Positions 34,453 to 44,640 of a DNA stretch of 64,000 nt are shown one piece after another. The notes under the pieces were generated by a model. It ran no database searches, had not been told where the DNA came from, and worked only from the letters and a program-made list of their open reading frames with translations. A program made the position numbers and the translations under genes. The DNA is taken from contig OY783206.1 in the NCBI GenBank assembly GCA_963678705.1, forward strand, positions 19,417,807 to 19,481,806. The letters are read 5' to 3'. Each line of letters starts with the position of its first letter. Position 1 is the first letter of the stretch. Source of the stretch: Panorpa germanica. Its lineage: Eukaryota > Arthropoda > Insecta > Mecoptera > Panorpidae.

Positions 34453-34900
34453 ATCCCTGCGGATTTTTTAACGTACAGTTGAAATTTCAAACTTCTATTT
34501 CTCTCTCATGATAACAGACAGCGCATTATATATGCCCCCTAAAATTGCCGATAAACTGCCAGAGCCGCACTCTGCTGGAACCTTAAATCTAGGTAGTATA
34601 GGTGAAGCGCACTCTATACTCATGAGAGAGAAATAGGAGTTTGAAATTTCAACCGTTCCTTAAAAGAGCCAGTGTACACACGCAGGGTTAATATTTGTTT
34701 GTTATAAAGTTACAAACTTTTTTACATAATTCCGTCCATGTTATTCAATTCTTCTGGACCATGTAGTAGACACTTCAAGAAGTAACCCAGAATTTTTTCA
34801 GTTTATTTGTAACCTTAGAAAACTCGAAAAACTCAACTGTTCCCTCAAAGACCCAGTGTACACATGACTCATAAAATTTAGTGTTCACACGGAGGGTTAA
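34453..34900 (+). mobile_element. piggyBac-type element remnant with doubled left end
   Basis: The left half (34453-34691) is a snap-back. The left-end sequence ('cagttgaaatttcaaact') is followed about 150 bp later by its inverse ('agtttgaaatttcaaccgtt'), ending 'acacacgcagggttaa'. The right half resumes the family 3' region and ends 'cacacggagggttaa' at 34900. No coding sequence remains. Confidence 0.75.
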
Positions 34901-35009
34901 ATGTAAATACTTCATGAGCTTTATAAGTTATTAATATTTCATAAATTCTCTGTGGCATCTAATACGGAATGACATTCATGTGATTCCAATATTTTATTTG
35001 CTAAAGCAT

Positions 35010-35547
35010 AATGGGCTTGTGTCCTCATTTTTTAGTGGTCGATTTTTCAATTGTTGATTGAAATTGACGTGTCTATTTTATTAAATATCTAAATATTGAC
35101 GGAGATATAGCAATTAAAAGTTTGAATTGTAGTTTTAGCGCTAGAAATGGTCGGCCATATTTTTATGACGTGAAATGCATTTTAACGTCAGTTATTTGTT
35201 GAGTAGGTCAGTGCTGTGGTAATGTTCTGTAGCTGTTGGTAGTCAAATAATCAAGTCAAATCAAAGAATAATAAGTTTTTATTTTATTTAACCCTGCTAA
35301 GGCAGACATAATATTGAAATTTTATTGTTCCTTGAAATAGCTGTAAATAATATTTGATATTTTGACATATAAATACATATAGCAGAGATTTATGAGCTGT
35401 AAGAGACAAAATGACTTTTTTAATTGTTAATATCTCTTAACATATAAGGATTTATTAAAAAATAATTGAACATTTGAAATTCTAGTAACCCACTTTATCA
35501 ATATAGAGTACACTTTTATAGAAATTAAGACAGGACACAAGCCCATT
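35010..35547 (+). mobile_element. AATGGGCTTGTGTCC-family MITE, complete copy
   Basis: The left end is 'aatgggcttgtgtcct'. The right end is its inverse, 'aggacacaagcccatt'. It is 538 bp with no ORF. Fragments of the same family occur at 33005-33090 and 39605-39722. Confidence 0.85.
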
Positions 35548-36009
35548 GCTGATACGTAATGAACATTCAAATTTAAATCCACAAAAGTCGCTGCCTACCT
35601 AAAATAAACTGTTTAGCCTTTTGTTAACGACGTAAAATTTGAAACGACACTTAAGTTTTCACATATACTAAGTTGCATCATGAATAAGTTCTCCTAAGGT
35701 ATGCCGCGATAGGAATTTAAGGTATTCATTCTCTGTTGCAACCTAATGATAAAAAAAACTTTAAAATAATAAAAATAGCCGCCTTAGTATTTCGTTTCAT
35801 TATTGACCTTGTTTTAACTTCGCGGATGCTACGCTCGGCTGCATCTAATTGTATTCGATGCTGTAAAAGCGTGAAGATTGGCGACACCAATAACCAACCA
35901 CAAAAATCTAATCTTCGGCAATACGAATCTACAGAAGAAAAATCCTGAGATATTAATTTTCGTTTGTCGAAAAATAATTGCTAAATATTGATCTGGTTCT
36001 AATTCTGTA
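35548..36009. other. Unassigned intron sequence
   Basis: I see no gene or identifiable repeat. Short frames at 35736-35948 and 35829-36023 overlap on opposite strands and have no recognisable product. Confidence 0.4.
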
Positions 36010-36357
36010 ACATTCCCACTCACTGTTTTAATTTTGTATTAATTTAAATTGTATAGCATATGGGAATATGCGTATCCTTGCACTATTTTTAATTTAAAAT
36101 TTAATTTACGTCTTCTTTCTTAGAACCTTACAAGGTCCAATGTTTCTAAATTAAAAAAACTATGTTATATTATAACCTCCAAAATATGACAACCTATCAA
36201 AATTCTGTAGGATTTATTTTTTAAAAAAAGTTCAATGTTATTTTGTTAAAAATAAAGAAGTAAAAACAATTTCTATGACTATTTGTTGTTAAAAACAGTA
36301 ATTTTATTTACGCCACATTCAATTTTGTCTAACTGTCAAAATTCTTATTACTTAGGA
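36010..36357 (+). mobile_element. CATTCCCACTCACTG-family MITE, 5' part
   Basis: Starts 'acattcccactcactgtttt' and stops at 'ttcttattactta', where another repeat begins. The last 110 bp or so are repeated at 36808-36920. Confidence 0.7.
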
Positions 36358-36806
36358 CGCTTTGTTTACGAGATGACGTGCCCGTTCAGAGCTTTCAATG
36401 GTTGGGCTCGCATCTCGCGGCAACTTGATATGGAAGTGAGGAATCTGGATTATAAACAACTATCAAGGAGTAACTCGTGCTAATTGGGAAGCTGCCTTGT
36501 TCTTACAGTGGGACAGGCCCCACACTGCAAGCATATTTAAGTGAATTTTAACCGGACGTATACGCTGCACTACGCTTTATTTATCCGAACCCGTACATGG
36601 AATGAATCGTTGCACACTTACCTTGTAAATGAAATCAGCCGTCTAGGGGCGATATGGAAGAAACGCAATAATCTCTTTCATAACAGTGGTGTATCGATAA
36701 AAATTAAAGTAAAAGTTTGCTCTTATGTTACTGCAAAACAACTCCAATACACCCTACAGTACACATGTTTGTTTTGACTTTGAGAGTTTTAACCCCTCAA
36801 CCAAGC
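36358..36806 (+). repeat. Repeat copy shared with 29498-29870
   Basis: Contains 'tgcccgttcagagctttcaa' and the 'gtgggacaggccccac' hairpin, then the decayed GGCCTGTCGCA core. It is bracketed by a direct repeat of about 110 bp of MITE sequence. Confidence 0.6.
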
Positions 36807-36807
36807 C

Positions 36808-37063
36808 AAAATAAAGAAGTAAAAGCAATTTCTATTACTACTTGTTATTAGAAACAGCAATTTTAATTATTCCACATTCAATTTTGTCCAACTGTCTAAC
36901 TGACAAAAATGTTATTACTAACGACGCACCATCTAAATTAACTAAACTCAAATTAAAACACGAATGTGACAAGGAATGCCTATTCTGAAAACCTTAAATC
37001 TTGATTAATATATTAAATGGAAACGTAAATTAAATATCAAAACAGTAAGTGGAAATAGGGCTT
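36808..37063 (+). mobile_element. CATTCCCACTCACTG-family MITE, 3' part
   Basis: Resumes at 'aaataaagaagtaaaagcaa', overlaps the end of the 5' part, and reaches the right terminus 'aacagtaagtggaaataggg'. Confidence 0.7.
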
Positions 37064-37687
37064 AAATATGGCATTTATTTACGCATGACGCCAGTGAAAA
37101 ACTAACAAAATAAGGTCCTATGTCGGTGTCTGACCACCGTGCAGCGATTTAAAAATAAATATCCACTAAATTTCCCGCTTTTACAGTAATTTATGAGCTA
37201 TATGTATTGCAACTACAGAAACAAAACTATAAAATTAACAAAATCCAGCTGGTGAAGATGTTGTAAGCAAACAGAACGTCGAGCACGCTTCTCTAGGAGG
37301 CGATAGTCCCGTCAAAGTTAACGGGGCAAAGTTAGAGAGGGGAAATGGGAGGGGGGGCGACTCAGGGCCGTAAAATCAGTTTTATTAGTGCAGAAACACA
37401 CAGTATGTAAAAGATTGGTAAATAAATTATATTTTATTATCTACTTTATTTAGCGATTTCGTTTGAAACAAGTCAATAAATTTTGAGGTTATAATGGGCC
37501 ATTGAAAACAACACCATCTGGCATTTCGATTCGCGTTGATAATAAATATTTTCAAACCAGTGCCAAAAATAGTCTTTTAGAAATATATCTTCTAATCATT
37601 TAAGGCAGATATCAACAAACTTTTTTGAGTGCGCTAATTCAAAATATTGTATTTATCATCCTTAATTGTGATGTTTAGGTCTTCATC
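37064..37687. other. Unassigned intron sequence
   Basis: I see no gene. A short GC-rich patch at 37311-37375 (runs of G around 37350) stands out from the AT-rich background but has no recognised feature. Confidence 0.4.
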
Positions 37688-37691
37688 TTAA

Positions 37692-38734
37692 CCCTGCGTG
37701 TGTACACTGGGTCTTTTATGGAACAATTGAAATTTCAAACTCCTATTTCTCTCTTATGCGTATACAGCGCGCTTCATCTATGCCCCATAAAAGCTAGGTA
37801 GCGACTTAAGGTTCCAGCAGCGTTCGGACCTGGCAGTTTACCGGCAAAGGCGAGCCAGTGAAACTAGCCCCTAAAAGGGTCAGTGTACAAACGACGTTCG
37901 TATTTTCCAATGGTAATAAATGCACTTTTTTCGCTTTTCTCGTTGTTTTACAGTTTTTTCATGGTTAGAATAAATGTTTTATGTAATTTAATATATTATT
38001 TCTTAGATTATATATATAGATTTCTTCTTTATTAGTTCTTCTTTTTACAACAATAAGTTTTTGAAGATGGGTGTCCATTCAACGGGTAAACTAGAAAAGC
38101 GAAAACAATATCTTTGCGCTTGGAAGGAAAACAGAAAAAAACAATGTATTCTTATGTATCATGCGGTGTGCCGGTTTACGATAATCATTGTAACCACTTT
38201 TGTCCCAGTTGCGCACCGTAAATTCTCTTTTTAGCACTAATTATTATTAACCATTACTAATTATTGTTTAACAACTTTTATATTTTCAACAATAAAAACT
38301 TATTTTGTGCCGAATAATCACCGTTCCGTTTATTATGACATGCCTGAATCCGTAAAATAATCCCCACTTTCAAGTGCACAAATAATTCAACTTTTTGGAG
38401 CCTATGTTAAAGACACTACATTCTTTCAAAAGCTTATAGTCTGAGATAAAAAAGTCTACAACCGTTTTTCTTCATATCGTTTTGTTATAAAGTTATGAAG
38501 TTTTTAACAATATTCCGTTCTTTCCGCGTTTTTTACTATTTGTTAATTTTTATTAACAACGGTTTTAAACTTTGGATTTTGGCAACTTCTGGACCATGTA
38601 GTAGACAATTAAAGAAGTAATCCAGAATTTTGTCAGATTTTTTGAAAGCTTAGAAAACTCGAAAAACTCAACTATTCACTCAAAGACCCAGTGTACACAC
38701 CATGACTCGAAAAATATAGTGTTCACACGGAGGG
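37692..38734 (+). mobile_element. piggyBac-type non-autonomous element, best copy
   Basis: TTAA at 37688-37691 and 38735-38738. The left end is CCCTGCGTGTGTACACTGGG. The right end is the inverse of 'ccctccgtgtgaacac' and then, inward, of 'ggtgtgtacactgggtcttt'. Ends beginning CCC inside a TTAA duplication are the hallmark of piggyBac. At 1,043 bp it is an internal deletion derivative that keeps the extreme C-terminus of a transposase. It lies about 0.6 kb downstream, in receptor transcription terms, of the TM3 exon. Confidence 0.9.
38066..38213 (+). pseudogene. piggyBac transposase cysteine-rich tail, frameshifted
   Basis: One frame reads KLEKRKQYLCAWKENRKK. After a one-base shift the adjacent frame reads SCGVPVYDNHCNHFCPSCAP and then TAA. 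The spacing of Cys and His with a final CPSC fits the zinc-binding C-terminal domain of piggyBac transposases, which recognises the element ends. The catalytic core is absent, so it is inert. A more damaged copy is at 31668-31780. Confidence 0.6.
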
Positions 38735-38749
38735 TTAAAAAAATAGCGT

Positions 38750-39020
38750 TTAAAAATATTTTCTTTTTTAAATAACTCCTTATCAGTGGGTCTTACGATA
38801 AAAATAGTTATTATCAATCTGATAGAGGACTCAATTTCCTACAATTTGTGTTTACAACATTTTTTTGTATGTCTGATAGATATTGAGCTGCACCGCTGTA
38901 AAGTAGAGCACTTTACATTCAACAACGAGTACATGCGTTTACAATTTTGCCAATATCTCTTAAATCCATTATAGTATCTAAACATATCTTACCTCATTTA
39001 AAACGATTTTTAACGTTCTA
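38750..39020 (+). repeat. Dispersed repeat, partner of 46920-47185
   Basis: The two copies share 'attatcaatctgatagagg', 'ctcaatttcctacaatttgtg' and 'gatattgagctgcaccgctgt'. The short open frame over the first copy is repeat sequence. Class unknown. Confidence 0.7.
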
Positions 39021-39374
39021 CAAGTTTTGCTTAAATAGGTTTTTAATAAAAACAATAATTTACACATTTTGATGTGAAATTCATTACGGAAAAATCTTGT
39101 GTTAAAAAAATAATTATTTTATATTTCATTTGAAAATATCAAACTTATTTTACAGTTGTCTTCAAGATAGATGAGAAATTGATTCAAAAGCAGCACAGAG
39201 TGCTAAATACGTACCCAGACTATCTCGTTACAGTTTTATACTGCTATCTCATTCACACATATAGAAAGCGCTCATAAGTCTTTCTCGCTTACGCATTAAA
39301 AGGATTTACATAGAAAGTAATAATAATTCCTTGTTAAGATTATTGGAATACATTTTTAATAAAAGACAACTCAC

Positions 39375-39453
39375 CTAAAAGTCCACCAAATGTTGAAGCA
39401 CATTGTGTTCAGCCAGAAGAACGCGGCGAGGAAGAAGAAATGTATGGACACCG
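39375..39453 (-). CDS. Mth-like GPCR exon: transmembrane helix 3
   Basis: A 79-nt exon. The acceptor is TTCCAG above 39453 and the donor is TTTAG|GTGAGT below 39375. With one base from the preceding exon it reads [20 protein letters not shown] and then NIWWTF, ending in two bases of an Arg codon. The HFF..A.FFWLN.MCF.IWW pattern is a signature of TM3 in Methuselah-type receptors. It sits alone between two introns of more than 20 kb. Its phase (1 in, 2 out) fits both neighbours, which is the main proof that the widely spaced exons belong together. Confidence 0.95.
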
Positions 39454-40094
39454 CTGGAACAAAAATGTTATTGTTAAAATAGAATAATATAAGATCGTAT
39501 TACTCTTTCCTTTAACCCACTCCCCTTATACCACTGCAACATCTCCAAAATCAGTTTTACATCGCGTTTATGCTAGAACTGGCTTCGTTTATCTACTGTG
39601 ACTTCTTTAATTTTTAATATCTCGTAAAATATAGCGACTTATTAAAATATAATTGGACATTTGAGGTCCTGATAGCCAACTTTATCAATATATAGTTCAG
39701 TTTTTATATAAATGAAGCCATTGTTAAAAAAACATCCATGTAAAATATTTTTAAATTATGTAGCTTTGTGGTACAGTCACAAAAAAAACCAGAAATCTAT
39801 TTAAAAAAAAATTAAACATAAAAGTGAAGCAATTTAAAGAATACCCTGTTGTCAAGCATTCAAGCAGGCAGATCTTTTCACACTGCAAGCGGACTGCATT
39901 GACGAATTTCAGACGTTTGGGGCACAATGTATGGTACATATGGCAAGGAATGTCTTTTGTGTTTATTTTTTAACGTTGGGTAAAAAATATTTGAGCAGAA
40001 AGGTCGTTGTATTTTTTATTGTTAGTTAGTTAGTTCATTTTAACCTAAAAAACCGGATACATTGTATTAAATCAATAGTTTTTATAGATTTATA

Positions 40095-40274
40095 TATGCA
40101 CTATGAGTCATATTTAAAGGAGTCGTATAAATCTACGATACGATGGTGAATTTTATCTTATTCGCTGCTATTTACAACATAAAAAAGTAAGTTGAATACT
40201 GCTGTTTCACTGTTTAACTCATGCTTCATGTTTTAAGCATGATTTACCGCCGAACTCTCGTAATTTCAACTATA
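40095..40274 (+). mobile_element. TA-flanked hairpin MITE, degenerate copy
   Basis: Right half recognisable ('taccgccgaactctcgtaat', ending 'ttcaactata'). The left half is diverged ('ctatgagtcatatttaaagg'). Confidence 0.6.
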
Positions 40275-40539
40275 TGAGGTATATCCTTACATAAGAGTGA
40301 TTGCGTCACTCGTGATTCATCGAAAATTTACATAGAAATAAAATATTAGAATGTCGGTTAGCCATAGAAGTCACTTCGACAATAAACGGCTTGTCTAGTA
40401 AGGGTGAAAGGTCTAGGAAGTTGGATAAAAAACTATAGAATGTTGTATGTGATAAATTCGCAAATAAAAGTGTACCTGAGGAGTACCTAAAATTGACAAA
40501 GGAAGGGGAAGTACTACTTTATAGAAAGGAAAAAACACA

Positions 40540-40748
40540 TGTATGCATAGAGATATAAGCATAGAGTGCGCGAAGTGTACGGTCGCGTGTAAGAGGAAGC
40601 AATAAAGACAAAGAGAGAGATAGCTGCCGAGTGTCCTGTCTGTCTCTTTCTAGCCAAAATGCTGCTGCTGGTTTGGTTGATTGGCGATGAGGTAGGTGGT
40701 AAATAAATAAGCGGCCGCTATAGTTAATAAAAATAAAAATATTTGTAA
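40540..40748 (-). repeat. Hairpin-repeat half, interrupted by a MITE
   Basis: On the plus strand it begins 'catagagatataagcataga' and includes 'gtgcgcgaagtg', 'cgagtgtcctg' and 'gattggcgatgaggtagg', matching the family at 44038-44469. At 40748 it is broken by the MITE at 40749-40974 and resumes with 'gttagtgtagcat'. Confidence 0.65.
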
Positions 40749-40974
40749 TATAGTCCAAATTACGATAGTTCGGCTAAAAAGAGGATAGTTCATACTTAAA
40801 AGAGGTTATACGAGCAGTATAAATCTATAATACGATAATTAATTGTATCTTATTCCTTTATATATACATTATAGAAAAATAAGTGAGTCAGTGTCTTCTA
40901 GTTAAATCGGCAGTTTATACCCACAACTTGTTTTAAGTATGAGTCGCCGCCGAACTCTCGTAATTTGAACTATA
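40749..40974 (+). mobile_element. TA-flanked hairpin MITE, copy B, nested
   Basis: The left end is 'tatagtccaaattacgatag'. The right end is 'cgaactctcgtaatttgaac' and then 'tata'. The family at 44038-44469 reads 'tttgtaatagtgagtgtagc' when inverted, so the MITE entered at TA and duplicated it. Confidence 0.85.
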
Positions 40975-41264
40975 GTTAGTGTAGCATATAGTAAATATGT
41001 ATACTGTGTTTTTGAAAAAAATAAAATGTTTTTCGTGAACATTTGCGCTTGTCAGTTGTTGTTTATCATGTTTATAATTTTTATTGAACATACAAAACCA
41101 CTGTGGTCACTGTCAGTGTGAAGAGTCTGTTTTCGAAAAACAGAAATGTTTTAAAATAAAACAAAATATGTTTTTGTCTTGTTTTTTGACAACAAAACTG
41201 TTTTCAAAAGTGTCGCTCTGTCGAAACCGGATTTAGTTCTGATAAAGCGATATGAGTACGAAGA

Positions 41265-41390
41265 ACTTATTAGACAGTATCAGGTGAGGTAGAGGAGCTG
41301 CTGAGAGGAGACAAGGAAGGAAGGTGGAGGATTGCGGAGGTACAGAGAAGAAAGAAGGAGAAAAAGGAGAGTTTTAAATGCTTAAGTAAG
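41265..41390 (+). pseudogene. LINE ORF2 extreme 3' fragment
   Basis: Reads VSGEVEELLRGDKEGRWRIA and then EVQRRKKEKKESF, like the end of ORF2 (NIGQLLKGGSEGKRWMAEI) in the LINE at 607-4113. Purine-rich, as those copies are. Confidence 0.55.
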
Positions 41391-41419
41391 GAAGGAAGTA
41401 GCAAGCGGTACATTTGAAT

Positions 41420-41710
41420 ATGACAAAACGAATTCCTTCAACCTACTTTAGAAAAAAAATATTAAAAAAAAGTAATAACACTCAATTAGATAACAAAGTC
41501 TCTGCTAACTCGTGATTACCCTTGTCAAACACTGTTTCAAATTCACATTCAAAACCGTAATGCCTTTAGAAGTTCCGACGTATAATTGAAACATTTTTGT
41601 TTATAAAAATACCACCTAGAATTTTAAAAAATAGCATAAGTAAGAGTTTTATTAGTGTCGCACTAGTCTGTACGTTAAAAGTACAACACATTTAGTACAC
41701 TCATTAGTGA
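41420..41710 (+). mobile_element. GTGCGACA-ended repeat, copy with empty MITE site
   Basis: Matches 42690-42905 and then 43307-43365, reading straight through 'gttttattagtgtcgcacta' where the other copy has a 0.4-kb MITE. Shared landmarks: 'actcgtgattacccttgtca', 'ccgtaatgcctttagaagtt'. Confidence 0.75.
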
Positions 41711-42261
41711 ATATGGTAATAGTGGAATAAGCTATTTTTAATTAATTTTTAAAACCAAAATATTTTGATATCAGTTCTTCTAGAATTTAATTACGAATTT
41801 CAATGATTACATAATCCAAAGTGTCGTTTAGACAATTAATGTTATTAAGACAAGACTTTCCCTTTTTTAGAACGACTCCTGACTTTCCTTATTGGGCGAA
41901 ACCGTTTAATACGTTAGAGACTGAATGATTTCTGCCAAATATAGCCAGACACTCGTTAGAATTGTGGAATGCTATTTAGTAGCTAAGGAATATTACAATA
42001 TTAAGTAGTATACATTCGTACCGTCACTCGAAGTGTTACCGATTATTTGAACTTCCTATTTCAAAACAATGTTACAAAATACATTGGAAATATTTAAGGT
42101 TTTTTTAACATAAAAAAATGTATACGTTATATAACATTTCTTAGGTTAATATAATATAAGGTTACTTAACTTTCGACATGAATGTATATTTTCTAATGTT
42201 AAAAATTATATCATGTTACATATTAAATTAATATACCTGAATAACTTCGTAGGACGGCATG

Positions 42262-42478
42262 TAGATAGTACCAACCTTCGAATGATGTGTCAAAATTTCA
42301 TGATATCCCGACAATTACTTTACGAGTTACAGTGTTAATGGTGACGTTACTTTTGTAATTTTCGAAACAATGGAAAAATCTGAATTTGTTGTATTGATAA
42401 AGCATTGCTTTTTAATGGTAAAAAAGCAGATGGTTCGAGAAATGTTATCCGGACTCGTTTGTAGGATGGTACTACCTA
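42262..42478 (+). mobile_element. mariner internal-deletion derivative
   Basis: Inverted ends: 'tagatagtaccaaccttcga' at the left and 'cgtttgtaggatggtactac' at the right. The 5' leader ('gttacttttgtaattttcga') is mariner-like. At 42370 a frame starts MEKSEFVVLIKHCFLM, the N-terminus of a mariner transposase. It then runs after the deletion into KKQMVREM and reaches the right end. No catalytic domain. Confidence 0.8.
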
Positions 42479-42597
42479 AAATCAAATAGATTTGTCAATT
42501 GTGCGAACTTATTGAGAAATGTGTTATATTAGTACAAGATTTTTAAGATCCATTTCATTTATGTAATGTAACAAGATTATGTATAAAGATAAGCGTG

Positions 42598-43430
42598 CGA
42601 CAAGATCCGTACAGACTGATGCAACTTAAACAACTTGTACAACACGTATACACTAGTGCGACATGTAAATTAATACGTCGGAAGCTTTCATATTTCCTGC
42701 TTTAGAAAATATTTAAAAAAAAGTAATAAGACTCAGTTATTTAACAAGGTCTCTTACTAACTCGTGATTACCCTTGTCAACACAGTTTCAAATTCACATT
42801 CAAAACCGTAATGCCTTTAGAAGTTCCGACTTAGGATTGAAACTATTTTGTTTCATGGAAATACTATCTAGAACTTAATAAAATAGCATAAGGAAGGGTT
42901 TTATTAGGCTCTCCGCACACGAGTCGACTGATTGCAAACTAGCCGAACAACGAAGTTTCCAAGTAAAACGTAAAAAGAGCCATGTCGACCTGTGTTTCGT
43001 GACTATAGAATTTTTAACAATAGCATAATAGGTGATTTTATTGTGTAGTATTTGTATGTATATATGTATCTAAATACTTTTGAATAGTATTTGTGCACAT
43101 CTCTGCTCATGATGTCACCATCAAAAGCATTTAAACAAGTATTCCTTGCGACCGAGAAACAGAGTCGTTGAAAACGTGCTCAAAACCAGTTCAGTTTTTA
43201 CTCACTCGTATACACATTCGTTCTCTCACTAACAACACAGTTCCATTCTCATTCGGGCAGATTCGGAGTTAAGGTTTGCAATCAGTCGCCTCATGTGCGG
43301 AGGACCTTAGTGTCGTACTAGTCTGTACGTTAAAAGTACTACATATTTAGTACACTCTTGTCTAAATAATGTCAACTTATGAATGAAAATATATAAATGT
43401 TGGATGTCGCACCAGTGTGTATCATACATT
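42598..43430 (+). mobile_element. GTGCGACA-ended repeat hosting a Harbinger-like MITE
   Basis: Copies at 41420-41710 and, inverted, 26690-27420. The right end is 'gttggatgtcgcaccagtgt'. No ORF. Interrupted at 42907-43306. Confidence 0.65.
42907..43306 (+). mobile_element. PIF/Harbinger-like MITE (GGCCSTCCGCACATG family), copy with proven TSD
   Basis: The left end is 'ggctctccgcacacgagtcg' after TTA. The right end is 'tcatgtgcggaggacc' and then TTA. The uninterrupted host sequence at 41642-41660 has one TTA at this point, so the 3-bp duplication is demonstrated within the window. Confidence 0.88.
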
Positions 43431-44037
43431 ACGACACAAATCTATTTAAAAACTATAACAGTACATGTACATATATCATTTAACAAGACAATTCTTTCCG
43501 TAGTGTCTTTTTGTATATTTTTACTATTACTATTCGGAATGTAAGAAGAAGAAAAAAATGTGTTATAAAAAAATAAAATAAAATTTCTTAATCAACATTC
43601 AAAATAGTCGACGTCGTTTGTTGAAAAGACGACATCGGCGTCGCGACGTTACTTTTACAAGTAGAGACATTCTAAAAATAACATTAAGATAAACATAAAT
43701 AAAAATAAACGAATTTAGAATTTGTATAAATTAATCGATTTAAAGAAATGTGGCGACAAATTAATAACCCAAATGGAACATTTATCAAAATAAACACGAG
43801 TGTAAATAATGGCGCTAGTGTAGAGTTGGCATATGTTTTATAAAACGGCGCCAATTTTGAAATAAAACTTTATTATTTTTAATATCTAATTTTGTTTTCG
43901 ATTTATCAATTTTTAAAAATATAGGGCTGTCATTCGAAGTGTTACGAAATGGTCAGCGGTGACTCATGCTTATAAAAATTGCTCCTTATAAATCTAGGAT
44001 CGAATATAGCATTTTAAATCTTCTTCGATTCGGTTTA

Positions 44038-44469
44038 AATCATAGAGATATAAGGATAGAGTGCGCAAGAGGCTGAATACTGTAAAATAAAAAAAAGAGA
44101 GAGATAGCTGACGAGTGTCCTCTGTGTCTCTTTCGAGCCGAGTACTGTGATTGACTGCCGCACTAACGAAAATATAGCTATACGAGAGCCATGTTGCGTC
44201 AGAGTGGGGGCTGTCAGTGTCTTTATTCATTTTAAAATTTATGCTACACTCACTATTACAAATATTTTTATTTTTATTTTAACAATAGCGTCTGCTTGCT
44301 TGTTTACCCCCTACCATACCGGCAATCAACCAAGCCGGCAGTCTTGTTTACTCCCTACCATACCACAACAGATAGGACACTCGGTAGGATATCTCTCTCT
44401 TTGCATCTATCGCTTCCTCTTACACACGGTCGTACACTTCGAGTACTCTAGTGTTATATCTCTATGGTT
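44038..44469. mobile_element. Hairpin repeat with 'catagagatata' ends
   Basis: The left arm begins 'catagagatataaggataga' and includes 'gagatagctgacgagtgtcc'. The right arm is a looser inverse: 'ggacactcggtaggatatct' and then 'ttatatctctatgg'. The interior has 'cccctaccataccggcaatc' and a near repeat of it. Related pieces are at 40540-40748, 90-235 and 6045-6115. The open frames here are not genes. Confidence 0.65.
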
Positions 44470-44640
44470 TAGATCCTTAAGGAGGTACAAGACCTTTACG
44501 TAAATGATGAAAATATCGTCATATTTTCGATAGATCGATCGATAAAAGTTGTGAAAATAATAGCTGCCTCTAAATTTTATTAACCTAGAGTTCATAGTTT
44601 TCTTTTTACAATTGATTGAAAACAGGCAATTTCTTCCATA

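Larger units (their letters stand above)
13582..39374 (-). other. Giant receptor intron (25.8 kb)
   Basis: The donor follows 39375 and the acceptor precedes 13581. I found no host exon inside it on either strand; its recognisable content is transposons, listed separately. Sub-stretches where I see nothing nameable include 13582-14630, 17024-18066, 21700-22059, 22290-22960 and 25210-26156. Confidence 0.8.
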
